DNA of 64,000 bases from Magnolia sinica (Eukaryota > Streptophyta > Magnoliopsida > Magnoliales > Magnoliaceae), in the NCBI RefSeq assembly GCF_029962835.1, contig NC_080586.1, positions 63,310,001 through 63,374,000 of the forward strand, given 5' to 3'. A program made the translations under genes and the position numbers. Of this stretch, positions 36,690-48,405 are shown in pieces. The notes below the pieces were generated by a model. That model worked only from the letters and a program-made list of their open reading frames with translations, had not been told where the DNA came from and searched no databases. Numbering within the stretch: the stretch's first letter is position 1; every line of letters begins with the position of its first letter.

Positions 36690-37222
36690 TAATCGGGTTT
36701 TTAGCTACGGCTATAAACCGTAGCTAGTATGCTACGGCTTAAAACCGTAGCTAATACTGTCTAAACCGTAGCTAAAGGCCAACTCTGCCATACCTACATA
36801 CAACCTTGGATACCCCATAAGGGACTCTACAAGGCCCATTAAAATGTGTATTCTCCATCTAATACGTCTATCCATTTTTTAAGAGTATTTTAGGGCAAGA
36901 ACCCAAAAAAGGAAGTAGATCGAAAGCTCAAGTGGACCACATGGTAGGAAAGAGTGGAGATTAATCCATTGATCGATGGTGTGGTTCAATTAGACCTTCG
37001 ATTTACTTAGATGTTAGGTTCACTCCCTATAAAAAAAATTACAAAATTAATGGACGGAGTGGATATGTTGATTGCATCAAGATGGACCCCACAAAGCCCA
37101 TGACAAGGCCGTCCGTCCAGATTCCATGAAATGTGAATGATGGAGTGGCTAGTACGGATTGTACAATAGCTACGGTCATATGGGCTTTTAGCTACGGTTA
37201 AAAACCGTAGTAGAACCGTAGC
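36690..37222. repeat. Left subterminal CCGTAGC array of CACTA 2, split by a repeat
   Basis: Near-palindromic units such as GCTACGGCTATAAACCGTAGC at 36700-36780 and again at 37155-37222. Between them (about 36785-37150) lies a partial GGGCCCACC-family element (TTTAAGAGTATTTTAGGG, AAGTGGACCACATGG), which appears to have inserted inside the subterminal array. Confidence 0.85.
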
Positions 37223-37230
37223 AAGCGAAA

Positions 37231-37925
37231 ATGCAAAAAACTGGGCTGCCTTTTTCTTTTCCCCCTCTCACTTCCCTCCACTCAACCCTATTCCCTTTTC
37301 CACCTCTCACGAAATGCACATTTCCCTCCACTCAACCCTATTCCCTCTCACGTCCATCCCTCTCTCTCTCTCTCACTCTCTCTATCTCCCTTGCCGCTCT
37401 TCTCTATCTCTCTCAATCTCAATCTCACGCCCGTCAAAACCCCTTTCTCATTCCCTCGCTCTCCCCCTCCCTTTCTCATTCCCTCACTCTTCGGGTTTGC
37501 ATGTGATGATTCCAATAGAGAAGATGCAGTGGCAGAGGTTCAAGGGGGTTCTAATGGTGGACGCGGAAAGGATTTTGGGGGCTGTCAGATTTGGGCGATG
37601 GCCTGACCTGATGGGTTTGTGGGGACTACAATGAGGGTGGATTCGGCCTGATTAGATTGCAATGGGCGACATCTATGGTCGAAGGTTGGATGAGGACAGA
37701 GGTTTTCAGCGATTGCGACTAAGGAGAGATGGGTTTTCAGTTTTCAATGAGGGGACGGTGGTGGGTTTCGATGAGCGGAGATGATAGGTCTGAGTTGATG
37801 CCGAATCTGTAACCCAGGCGGATCAAAGATGGTGACAGATTTGAGCAGATGTCGGATTTGGTGAGTGAAGATGAAGAACCGAGCTCGAGCAGTGCCATTA
37901 CTTCAGAAGGTGATGTCAGTGGCTA
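37231..37925 (+). promoter_or_regulatory. CT-rich leader of CACTA 2
   Basis: The 37250-37500 stretch is strongly pyrimidine-rich on the plus strand (CTCTCTCTC, TTCCCTCCACTCAACCC twice as a direct repeat about 60 bp apart), then turns G-rich. A possible splice donor (TTCAGAAG|GTGATG) lies at 37909. The layout mirrors the leader at the 5' side of CACTA 1. Promoter function is inferred. Confidence 0.45.
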
Positions 37926-39328
37926 TTAACATGCTGCTATATCTATATAGTATTTGGTCTATCAAGTTCGTCCATAGTTCCACAAGGCATTTGTCCACCG
38001 TGGGTACATGTCTTTCCTTCTTCTCTTAGTCTTTTGCCTGTGTGATTCCTAGAGATCATGCTTTTGTTAGATTCTTGCAAGCAGTTTTCATTTATTTGAT
38101 GCTTTCTTAAATGTAGATGTCCTCCATTCATGTGAGGATCTGCAGGTTTCTTTGCTATAAAAAGAATTTTAGGGGACTTGCTCTTGAAGAGGACAATTCG
38201 TTTCATCTGTTGCGACCATGAAGAAAGTATTTGATCAGATCATTAGGGACCTGTTAGAAGTGCTCTTTGATCTTTGTTTATAAATTGTGTAACTTTCATT
38301 GGTTTGGTGATAAGTTGTTCTTGAAGTGCTTAGGATGTTTAGTACTTACATAATGGAATTAATCAAACCAATGAAGACTTTTTGGTTGCATCTGGTTGCC
38401 AGCCTAGATAAAGGAGAGGGGTTGCATCTGGTTGGCAGCTGCCATCAAGCTTATGCCATTACTTCGATCATGAATCCTAACAATATGACATGCCAAACAA
38501 AATATTATAATAAGAATAACAACAACAACAACAACATTAACAACAAGTCCTGCTTATACTCCAGTCTAAATACAAAAACTCCAGTCCTGTTTTATACTCC
38601 AGTCTAAATATATAAAAAGAAAACCAGGATTGAAATTGAGAAGAATATATAACTTGATATCCCCACTGAAACCCAGGTTAACGAATCCATTGTTGTCAGG
38701 TTTGCAGTTGGGAATGATGATGAGATTTTTTTTCCCAGAAAGGAATATATAGACCATAAAGTTTATTTATGAGCACAACTCACTTTGTTTTTTTTTAAAA
38801 AGATGGTCAAAGTTCTTGTCTGCCTACAAATTTTGTTAATTTTCCTTGCTTTACTTTTAGCTTCTGACAGGTAAAATTTCAATGAATGAGTGATTTCGAT
38901 CAAAATGAAGGCTTTAAACTATTGTACATTTGTGGTGGTTCAGATTTTGTCAGGTTGTGGTCAAATATGTAAATTGCTGAAACACACATACATGGATGTC
39001 TCATGAACCCGCAAAGCGACATTTTTGATTTTATGTATGTGTATTGCGTAGCGAGTATGTATGTGCATGCACATATGTATTAATGTAGGTTGTTTGTGGT
39101 TGATCTCAAACATCAGAAAGAAGCTTTGTATATACATTTAAATGCTCCTTTTTGTAACCATATTTGTTAGTTGAATGTTAACCACTGTCCATTTGTGCTA
39201 TAGAGGAAACTTCTTGTACTATATAGAACCACAAGCCATTTTAAATATGTGTACAAGAAACCCCAACATGACCAATTTTGTTTGTTCCCAAATTGAGTTG
39301 GGTGTATTTTTCTCTTTTCTTTTTGCAG
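37926..39328. other. CACTA 2 interior, unassigned
   Basis: No named gene. An open plus stretch near 38218 (MKKVFDQIIRDLLEVLFDL) could be a captured exon but I cannot identify it. A (CAA)n run lies near 38520. Confidence 0.35.
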
Positions 39329-39445
39329 GATGCATTTGTGCTCTGCAAAATTTTAAAAAATAGTAGACCAGGCCCGAAAAATGGTGAACAGCATGGAGCA
39401 CCATTTAGAGAAGAAGATTGATCATAAATATTTTTGTCATAGCAA
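39329..39445 (+). pseudogene. Captured exon of a NAC transcription factor
   Basis: After a TTTTTGCAG acceptor the plus strand reads [20 protein letters not shown], then [10 protein letters not shown]. This is the end of the NAC DNA-binding domain (subdomain E, usual form DAYVLCRIFKKSG..GPKNGEQYGAPF). The usual following Trp is replaced by an in-frame TGA. A GT donor follows at 39446. Only this exon is recognised; subdomains A-D and the activation tail are absent. Confidence 0.85.
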
Positions 39446-40948
39446 GGTACTGCGGTATTTTTGTTATCATTCTATGGTACATTTTGAAGGGCTTTCCTTG
39501 ATGTGATGTCGTCCGAATTTATTCATTTTTGTAATATGTGCAGGCTTGTCAATGTTCATAATTGCTAGCATGTTTGATGATCTTTAATTTAGTGTTTTAA
39601 TGGTCCGATACATTGGTTTTTCCTTTGCCCAAAATAGCATTTGGATGTCTGCACTCTGCAGTATGCAACATGATTTTTATTTTTATTTTTTGTTTTGTTT
39701 TGCTTTGTCTTTGTTTTTTGTCTTTTGGTTTCTTTTAAGAACTTCCCATCCCACTTAGAAATTTTAGAAAGCGCTTGTATAAAAATGTTGTTTTAACCCT
39801 GCTGTCCATATGTGCTATGAGTGATTCAGTAGAAAGAGATATGGAGCTGTTGGTGAGAAATGAACATTCATCATGGCTTGAGGGTAAACAGGAAAATGCT
39901 TTGTTATGGCTAACCATATCAGAAATCTCCATTTTACACATTGCAAATGCAAACAGAATGTAATCAAATTCCTTTCAAGTGGGACATCCATTGCTTGACA
40001 AAAGAAAAAAAAATGTATTGGCCCTGTAAGTATTTTTAGACTAACAGCTATCTCTGTTGGTGCAAATTAGCTGGACTGTCCAAATCATCTTACCATGAAG
40101 CCAGATATCCATGGTTTTTAGCTCATTGTTTTATTTTCAAAGCTAATATTCTTACTCACGGTTGTCTCCTGGACCGACGTAAATCCCTAATTATATGCAT
40201 CTTGATGGTTCTTTCCTCTATTAATGCATTTTGTACTTGGTTTTTATTAGCTCATGATCTGCTCTCAATGGTAATTTCATGTTCTTAGTCATATTGTTCT
40301 TACTCACGGTTTTTTTTTTTCCAATGGCTTTTTAAAGATACTCTTGGATTTTTACTCACCCTACTTACTCACAAGCATGGCGTCCATGTGTGGTAGGCGG
40401 TTCATCAAAATGGCATCTAAGGAAATGAAAAATAGCCTGCATTCAAAATACATGCATGGCCCATCTGATTAGAAGTTGAGACTATGTCCTTCTTTCTCGG
40501 CCAAGGTAGGTACAAAGTAAGTTGATTTTATGGACGATGGGGATCTTCCTGTTCCATGTCTGTGTAGTATGGCTAGGTGTATGGAGGCAAGTTTTTATAT
40601 GTTCATGAGACTGCACATCGAGTAGATTCATTTCTACACATCTTCCAGTTCCATGTTTTTCTAAAGTCATCCTGGTAGATATCCGGCCTACTTAATTCTG
40701 CTTTTGATAGCGGACTTCTACTTTACTGAATATGAATACTAACTAATTGCAATTTGGTCATTTCCACTTTATTGAACTTGTTATTGCAATTTTATTTGAT
40801 AGTGCATCCAAATGCTGCCTAAATAGTCAGTTCGTGTTGGATTAGAAGTATCACAGTCGCGAGAACATACAACCTAAACTGATTCTACCCAAAAAAACCA
40901 TTGGGCTGAAACTCAGAAGACAAAATAGAATCATGTAATGAATGTAGC

Positions 40949-41017
<69 letters not shown>

Positions 41018-42020
41018 AAACTTGTATAGGTCCACATGCATTTATGCATAGCCCATTTATGTAGGTTTAGATGTACGTTTATGTATGCATATGTAACATG
41101 TTCATGTGTATGCAATATGCAGACAAACATGGAAAATTGGATATTGTATATATACCTAGTTTGCTTTCTAAATGACTGCAGAAAAAAAGGTCTTTTGGGG
41201 AAGAAAGTGGAGTGGCTTTATTATATACTTCAGGCATTTAGAGCTTTTGGGATGGTGGTAATTTACATTTTTAGTTCACTAGCATAGGAATCTCTTCAAG
41301 TTCATTGAGGCTGCATTTGGATGCTCAGTTGAATTCAATCACAAAATTTCAATTCACTAAAATGGAAATGACTAATGGGGTAGTTCTTTTTCAGCTATGA
41401 AGTGATATGAAGGATTTTTTACTTTCTGAGAATAGTGGGATTAGCAAAACGGGGTTCGTAACACCAATCTCAAATGGCTAGGACAATGCGGTGGTGATTA
41501 TGGAAAAAAAAAATACTAATATTAATTCTTGCAGATGTAGTGAAGTAATCTATGTGCCTGTGGTCCTCTGTCAAAATTCTAGTAATAGTTTTCCTTGCTT
41601 GCATATATATGTTGTTGCATATACTTGAGTAAAAATAATTTTAATGAATTGCATGTAGTAATATATGTGCCTGGCCATGAAATTCAAGTAATACCTTTGC
41701 TTACATATGTTGCAATATATATCAAATCAGCTGTAGTTCTTCAAATTTCAGATACTTTAGGGAGCGATTAGATACTTGGAAATTATTGAATTTGAAATTG
41801 GAGTAGCTTAGAAAACCTAAAAACGAACATATGAAGTCACAAAAAGGAAATGAAATGAATTTTATGTTTGTTGAATCGTGAATGAAAATCCTTCCTGATG
41901 TGCAGGTGCTTGTTTGTTTGTCTTATTTAACATTGTTTGTTCCATTTTCTATGTGCTTTTTTATTCTTCTTTGAGTCTGATCTTGATTTTTCTATGTGCT
42001 TTCCATTTTCTATGAATAAA
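39446..42020. other. CACTA 2 interior, unassigned, with microsatellites
   Basis: No named gene. It contains a (CT)n tract followed directly by (TA)n at 40952-41012, and one end of a GCATTTGGATGCTC-type MITE near 41308. An open plus stretch at 39808-39963 has no similarity I recognise. Confidence 0.4.
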
Positions 42021-43363
42021 CTGCAAGTTTCTCATCTGTTTGCTGAGTGGTGTCGGATTTGTGAACTTCCTGACAATACTGATGTAGCTTATACCCATTA
42101 TATCTCACAGTTACAACAAAGTGGGTTGCTTAAAGGGAATGATCTCACGGATCGCTTTTTCCGAATCCTCATGGTAAACTTTTTCCGTGGTTTGTATTAT
42201 GTTTCCATGAGAATCCTCCAGACCCTCACAGTTGTTAAGAGTTTTGTTTCTCTTTCTACCTATAATTTCAGGAAATTTCTGTAGCAAATTGTTTGGCCAC
42301 TGGCATGATTAATCCAAGGTCATTGTTCCTATAAATGCCACAACAAGTCCAACATCTCTCATTTGTTGTTATTGATATGTATGCAAAGCTTGTGGTTTTA
42401 GTTATTAAGGTAGCGATCTTTTTTTTTTTTTTTTGTGGTTATGGGAAATTTCTTTCAGTTGTAACAAATGTTGCTAGTTACATTAACCTCAGTAGGTGTT
42501 TGCTTTAATTAATTCGATGATTTGTAACTTCATTTATCTTTGTTGTTGTTAGTATTGTATGGTGGACCAGGGATCAAGTAATGTGTTTCTCTTGCCCAAG
42601 GTTGAAACACATGCACAAGGAAATTTTTTTGTTTTATTTATTTATTTATTTTTTATTTTAAAATAAAAATAAAATTTATACTTCTGCTTCCATTATGGTT
42701 ACTTACAGTGTTCTCATTATGATATGTGGCAGATTTTGTCAGTGATTGTGAGAGTTATCTAAAAGGATGCAGAAGAGAAGAAAGCTGCTTTCAGCCGAAG
42801 GGCATATTTCAGATTGTTTCTGAACTGACTTTTGGACCTTGGTTCCCCTAACCCTGTCCTTGATAGTTCCAACTTTCAGGTATGTGTTACTCATGAATGT
42901 CATCATTATCTTCTTTCTCCTCATCTTACACAACTGTGGTATCATCAGTTTTTTTTTTTAAAAAAAACTTGTGGGCAGGTTCACTTTTTGTACAAAGGCA
43001 CTCTAAGGGTGCTCTTGGTACTGCTTCATGATTTTCCGGAGTTCTTTTGTGATTATCATTTCAGCTTCTATGATGTGATTCCACCCAGTTGCATTCAAAT
43101 GCGGAATGTTATTCAAAGTGCATTCCCACGAAACATGAGGTTGCCCAATCCTTCTACTCCCAACTTGAAGTTGGCTGCATCACGATTTTTTTTGAACTTC
43201 CTAATAATATTTAATAGTTCTGTATTAAGCTAGCATCTTTCTTCTCTCCTGAATGCAGATTGATTTTCTGGCAGAAATCAGCCAATCATCGGGCATTCTC
43301 TTTGAGGATGATGGTGCTTTGAAAGCAAAGCAGATTAAGGTTGACATTGATGAGTATCTCAAG
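42021..43363 (+). pseudogene. NOT1: Captured multi-exon segment of NOT1 (CCR4-NOT scaffold)
   Basis: Six collinear blocks: about 42021-42173 (LQVSHLFAEWCRICELPDN, YTHYISQLQQSGLLKGNDLT), 42272-42409 (LSFVVIDMYAKLVVLVIK), 42553-42600 (VDQGSSNVFLLPK), 42733-42879 ([36 protein letters not shown]), 42979-43170 ([38 protein letters not shown]) and 43259-43363 (IDFLAEISQSSGILF, ALKAKQIKVDIDEYL). This is the C-terminal part of NOT1, the scaffold of the deadenylase complex. Introns are short and most keep AG and GT. The gene segment between blocks four and five is missing. In-frame stops occur in blocks two and four, and some donors have changed (TT after 43170). It cannot encode NOT1. Confidence 0.94.
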
Positions 43364-43469
43364 TTATCTTGAGTTGTCATTATTTTTCTCTACCTAACAT
43401 TGAGAAATTCTCTTATTTTCATATTTACGTAGCAAACCATGCTATACTATTTTATAAGTGCACGTTGCC

Positions 43470-44555
43470 AAATCATTAGTGCATATTTTACAGCAAACAT
43501 TTTTCATGTAGTACAGCTGCTTGGAATCCTAGTTTCTAAAAACAAAAGAGAACAATTATAAATTCGGATTTGAATCTAAATCATAGGATTCAAATCATAG
43601 AGTTGTAGGATTCATCTAGATAAAAAGAGATTCAAGATGGGATTCAAATCATTCTGCTTAAGTTCAGCTCAAATCATAAGTTGTAAATCAACTATGATCA
43701 CAAGTGATTGATTTGTTTAGCTAAGTAAGCATGAAAAAATAATAATAACGATTTCTAGTTCCTGTAATGAAGAGAGTGGCCCTTAAATTGCAGTCAGGTC
43801 TCTTTTTAGTCCAACTTAAATCTAGTGGACTTGCAATTTGGAGCCTAATCCATCATAAATAGAACTTAGTTTTTCTACTTAGACCAATAATTGCCAATCC
43901 GTATAATAGTGCATCCAAATGCTATTTAAGTATATCACCATAAAACATCTTACTAAAATTTAAACTTGGGATAGTTAAGTGGTCTAAAGAAACTGACAGT
44001 TCCATAGAACATCGATAGGACAGTCATGATAAGGGTCATCTTGAACTTCGAAATTGGTTCCCACGAATCTTGAAATGCTAAAAAAAATACCTGTACTTGA
44101 TCTTTGGGCGGGACATTCATTTCTGATCATGTGGGCGGGACATGCATTTCTGATAGTGTAGTTTGTGAATTTCATGTAAGAATAGTCTCCACTAGTTTTG
44201 AAATTCTATTAATTGCTTCTTCAAGGAAATCTTCAATTAAAAGATTTTGATATAAAAAAAGCAGCAGGTGGGGTCTCTAGGAGAGCCATTCAAAGGACTT
44301 TATAGACTATTGTAACCGAAAATTTCCTTGAAATCCATCTCTTTTGGGCCGGGAAAGGGACTTGCTGTATACCTAATCAAGGTACTTTTGGTCCATCCAT
44401 TTCGGCCATCAGTGTCACTCCAGGTAATATATCCAGGACTGAATATTAGAATTAAATTCTGTAAATTTCTAACTGTTTGATACTAACAGATGAATATACA
44501 TATCCTTTTTCTTTTTTCTTTTCTTTTTTTTAATTTAAATTTCATACCGACTGTT
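43470..44555. other. CACTA 2 interior, unassigned, with a likely MITE
   Basis: 43505-43925 starts near GCTGCTTGGAATCCTAG and ends near AGTGCATCCAAATGC, like the small MITEs further on. The rest shows no gene. Confidence 0.35.
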
Positions 44556-44716
44556 AGAAGTGCGCCAGGTTGGGGAAAGAAAAGCAAGACTGGTTTGATC
44601 ATTGGGATTGTAGTTGGTGTTGCGCTCTGAGCTTTATATCCATTTTCGCAGTTTTTATCTAGAGATGCAGGAGAAGGGGTATTGATGAAGATGAAGGTAA
44701 TGCCAATATTGCTAAA

Positions 44717-44938
44717 TTAGGGTGCATTTGGATGCTCAATTGAAGTGGATTGCAATTCATTCAAATCATTGCAGAGGAATGACCAAAGTTGGGGATGATG
44801 CCGTAATTGCAATTCCATGTATACCAACTTGAAATTGTCGCAATTGCAATCTTGACACTAACCATACTTGGTCACTTTCTATTTTATTGAAATGGATTAT
44901 TACGATTCAATTCAACTGAGCATCCAAACACAACCTAA
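44717..44938. mobile_element. MITE 1 (TTAGG..GCATTTGGATGCTC termini)
   Basis: About 222 bp with terminal inverted repeats TTAGGGTGCATTTGGATGCT / AGCATCCAAACACAACCTAA. It is non-coding. The superfamily (hAT or PIF/Harbinger) cannot be fixed because the target duplication is unclear. Confidence 0.8.
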
Positions 44939-45062
44939 TCGATATGCATTGAAACTCCAACTCAGACACTTATAACTCAATTGGCGGAATATAGTCTTCT
45001 GTCTCAAATAGGAGAAATTACAATTTTGTTCCAAAAAAACTTCTTGTGGTCAATTGGCTTTC

Positions 45063-45308
45063 TTAGGCCATATTCAAATGTCCAGGAGGGCAGGATTCCA
45101 TTCCACCCAGGTTGATATCCGCAACATTTCAAACATGACCTGAAAATCCTAAATATTGACTTGGGGTAGAAAAAGTGGACAATTGCTACTCTCTATACTG
45201 GAGTTTCCATTTTCTCTGTTGTCTCGAACACTTAACGGAATTGATGAACATCTAGTTTACCAAAATATCCATTGTGATTGTGATTTAGGGTACATCCAAA
45301 CACACCCT
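45063..45308. mobile_element. MITE 2
   Basis: Left end TTAGGCCATATTCAAATGTCC, right end GGGTACATCCAAACACACCC. Similar design to MITE 1 but diverged. It abuts MITE 3. Confidence 0.6.
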
Positions 45309-45528
45309 TATGATGTGCTTGGATGCACAATTGAATCATATTGCAATACTTAGTTCAGTGGACTGGAAATGGAAAAATTATAAAATATTCATATTAATGG
45401 TTGCAATACATTAGTTTTGAGGTTGGACTTGAAAGGAGAGCAACTGATTGTCGTTACGGTCTAGTTATTTCATTAGGACTCAACTGAATGCTCACAATTC
45501 AATTGGTTGTGCATGCAAACACAGCCAT
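45309..45528. mobile_element. MITE 3
   Basis: Left end ATGATGTGCTTGGATGCACAA, right end TTGTGCATGCAAACACAGCCA (inverted). Confidence 0.65.
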
Positions 45529-45805
45529 ACAATTTTGATTTTAGTGAAGCCCATGTTCAAAAATAGAGATTGTGCATGCATGCATTGATTAAGTAGATAA
45601 TATGATCCAAATCTTCCTTTGTATTTGAATTTGCAGAGTGTCTAATCATGGCTACCAAAGTAAACAATTTCAGTTATTCTGAACTAAGGGCTGCAATAGA
45701 GGACTTCAGTCCGGCAAATAAGTTGGGAGAGGGAGGATTTGGGCCCGTTTATAAGGTACCTTTTTGTGTTTGATCTGAAATAAAAAAGAAACGGAAATTT
45801 AAGAA

Positions 45806-46052
45806 CTGAGGATGTGTTCGGAAGTTTTCACTTTTGTCAGTAAAACGGGTTCGGCTCAAATCACAAATAAGAAAAGAATGGGTTTGTAATTCTAGAACAT
45901 TATTATCTCACTTGGTTTTGGGTTGGCACAGGAAAATGCAAACTGTGTTAAGCCAGATTTCTTTTACGCTCTATTGCTGCCCTAAATTGCAATTGGGTTT
46001 TCCCATTGCCCATTCTCTATTCCAAAAGCGAAGGTTCCAAATGCACCCTGAC
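45806..46052. mobile_element. MITE 4 (tentative)
   Basis: Left end GAGGATGTGTTCGGAAGTTTT, right end GAAGGTTCCAAATGCACCCTG (inverted, diverged). It lies just past the kinase exon. Confidence 0.5.
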
Positions 46053-46184
46053 ATTTAAACACCTTTCAAGCTCTTTTTAGAACTTTTCATATTATTGCTA
46101 AAGTAATTTGTGAGGGGAAAAAAATGTGAATCACAGCATGTGTATACCCATGCCACATGAGCCAACTCAATCATCTGGCGAGCC

Positions 46185-46290
46185 ATGCTTGTGCTAGGAA
46201 AATAGACAAAAAACCACTAACTATAGCATGTTTAGCATAGGGAAATGGACAGAAAACCATCAACTACAGCATGTTTGGCATAGGAAAATC
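46185..46290. repeat. Two-copy tandem repeat, unit about 48 bp
   Basis: Two adjacent copies of a unit that runs from GGAAAATAGACA through AAACCACTAACTATAGCATG to TTTAGCATA. Confidence 0.8.
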
Positions 46291-46744
46291 TCTTAGTTTG
46301 GAACATCTTAGCCACCTATCGTACATGTGACCCAAGTTGAAACTTGGTTGTGTACATGATTCCCATCCACCGCTAATGGATGGTTGGATATTTAGGAACA
46401 GAGTCTCATTTAGAAACAAGAATGCATGAATCTTGCTGTAGAATTATTTTAACTGCTCCAATTTTATCTTTGTTAATTATAGTTTCTGCTGCAGGTTGTG
46501 AAATGTGAGTTACCGGTTGTCCCTGCAAGGGAATTACCATTTGAGGAATATCCAACCTAGCTCTCTAGTTCCCAATCAAGTAAATTTAGAACCACCTGCT
46601 TTCTAATTCCCAGTCAGGGTGAAATAAAAACATCGTTACCTACCAGAGTATACTGTGCATTGGACTCTGGCTCCTAGTCCTACTTCTTACCTATTTCTTT
46701 TTCTTTTTTGCCTGCTATCTAATTACCTAAATTTCCTTCTATGC

Positions 46745-47096
46745 AGTTATATTTTAATCATGCTACTGTGAAAATGTTGAGCAACCTGAAGGTATATATT
46801 GTTGACATATGGATTGTCTTTGACATTTTGCATTTTAGCATAACTGTTGCACACTTGTTGTATGTTGATGAAGTTTGGTTTTGCAGTATGAAAGCAATGC
46901 GTGGTTCTTGAGGTGGTCAACCATGTGCAGTAAGCTTTCGGATCAAAGTGAAGCTGAGAATAGTGTTAGTTGATGAAAAATTGATAACCAGTAAAGGCAC
47001 ATCCATGGAGTTGTTACTTGTGATTGTTGAGAAGCTATTTGGCTACGAGAAGGCATTGGATCTTGCTGTCAATGAGAACTTTAAATAGGCATATAA
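46745..47096 (+). other. Unrecognised spliced-looking segment near the 3' end of CACTA 2
   Basis: A GCAG acceptor leads to LYFNHATVKMLSNLK and a GT donor (about 46747-46791). A second acceptor (TTTTGCAG) leads to YESNAWFLRWSTMCSKLSDQ. The two could be the last exons of the element's own transcript or of another captured gene. I do not recognise them. Confidence 0.35.
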
Positions 47097-47316
47097 CTAT
47101 TATGTTGGTATTGTACTTTTGTTAATGGATTAAAATGAGTGATTGTATTCAATTGAATGAATGAATGATTGTATTTGATTGAATAAATAAATGATTTAGC
47201 CATGAAGTATTTATTTATATTAGCTTTTATATGAGTTGATCTATCAGGTCATGTACTACAATGGTAAGAGATGCCATTATTATATTTTCTTTAATTATTT
47301 AAAAAAAAAAAAGGCA

Positions 47317-47612
47317 GTTGCTACGGCTATTAACCGTTGCCTTTTATCTGGAAACCGTAGCTGTTTCTAATTTCAGCCTATTGCTACGGTTCTTGCTCTA
47401 CTTTTAACTACAGATATAATCCGTAGCGGTATATACTTTAGAGATACGGAAAGTATTGCTACGGCTTTAATCCGTAGCTATTGTCTTTATGGCTACGGAT
47501 TAAAACCGTAGCCATAGCTTTAAGACCTATGGCTACGGCACCAATGGCTACGGTCGTGCTACGGACTATAACCGTAGCCATAGGCATTTAGCTACGGTTT
47601 TTATCCGTAGCC
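47317..47612. repeat. Right subterminal CCGTAGC array of CACTA 2
   Basis: At least ten GCTACGG or CCGTAGC words in both orientations, several forming near-palindromes such as GGCTACGGATTAAAACCGTAG. It mirrors the left array. Confidence 0.92.
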
Positions 47613-47637
47613 TTTTCCCAGTTTTTTGGTAGTGTTC

Positions 47638-48405
47638 CTTCTCCACCAAAATGGAAGGTCTAGATGACCTCTATTCATACAAGAAAAATAAACATCACGA
47701 TGGGGTCCATGGAGAATGGCCCCCTCATGGAATGATCATGAGAATCAAGCCTATAAAGCACCCACCGTTCGATCTTCTTAGTCCGATGGAACGCCGATCT
47801 CCTTGTGCTTCTCTTTCATGGAAGATGATGTGAGATGAATGGCTAGGATGAATGATTTTGGGGTGGAAAGTGGGCCACACAACACTCACTTTTCTCTCTT
47901 AGAAAGGCTTAGACGTCCACCACTTGCTTGGAATTTTTGTGAAGAGAAAGGGAGAGAGAGAGAGAGAGAGGGTTGTAAGGAGAGAGAGTGATGGGTGATG
48001 GATGTGAGTTGATGGTGTACTTGAATTGAGAGTTGACTTGGTGGTTGTTGGACTTGTGGAGAAAGAAAGCATGGGTGTGTATACTTGACATGAGGTGATT
48101 AATTGATTGATTGATGGGACATATTATATAGATTCTCTTGGGATTGCAAATGCGCGGCGTTTTCCTTGAATTGAACGTGGGCCCACATCTCTCGGTTAGG
48201 GTATTGGATCGGTATGCAAGATGCGGTGTTAGAACTGCAGCGACGATACAATCGAAATGATATAAGTCTCAGATTAAGTTGACTCAAATTTATAGGATAC
48301 AACTTAAGGTCGCGCGCAAACATCGATTATAAGTTGTAGGTTGCCGGAATTAGTCGGGAAGGATAGTGAAATTTGACGGAATAGTACGGACTAGGATACG
48401 AGTCT
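47638..48405. other. Unassigned flank of CACTA 2; possible chromovirus LTR fragment
   Basis: Continues the sequence interrupted at 36657. On the minus strand there is a TATA-like CTATATAATATG (near 48125) followed by a CT-rich stretch (near 47960), the same order as TATA and (GA)n in the solo LTR at 29440. No gene. Confidence 0.4.

Larger units (their letters stand above)
44556..45755 (+). pseudogene. Captured two-exon segment of an LRR-VIII-2 receptor-like kinase
   Basis: The first exon (about 44556-44695) encodes the juxtamembrane and transmembrane segment (KKSKTGLIIGIVVGVAL), interrupted by an in-frame TGA, and ends at GAAG|GTAATG. The second (45637-45755) follows a TTTGCAG acceptor and reads NNFSYSELRAAIEDFSPANK, then LGEGGFGPVYK: the start of the kinase domain with the glycine-rich ATP loop, ending at a GT donor. 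These match the LRR-VIII-2 subgroup (malectin-like plus LRR kinases). The intron has been invaded by at least two MITEs. The LRRs, the malectin domain and the rest of the kinase are missing. Confidence 0.88.
36658..47634 (+). mobile_element. CACTA (En/Spm) transposon 2, non-autonomous, carrying host gene fragments
   Basis: The left end CACTACCAAAAAAATGAC and the right end CCAGTTTTTTGGTAGTG are terminal inverted repeats. The 3-bp duplication TTC flanks both sides (36655-36657, 47635-47637). Length is 10,977 bp. Subterminal GCTACGG/CCGTAGC arrays lie inside both ends. There is no recognisable transposase. The interior has, in one orientation and in this order, a CT-rich leader, NAC, NOT1 and LRR receptor-kinase exon fragments with introns, and several small MITEs. 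Orientation is taken from the leader and the captured genes. Confidence 0.95.

Noticed and set aside
37231-37634. Ser/Leu/Pro-rich open frames as a possible gene start
   Set aside because: Three overlapping frames are open only because of CT-rich low complexity; better explained as an untranslated leader of CACTA 2.
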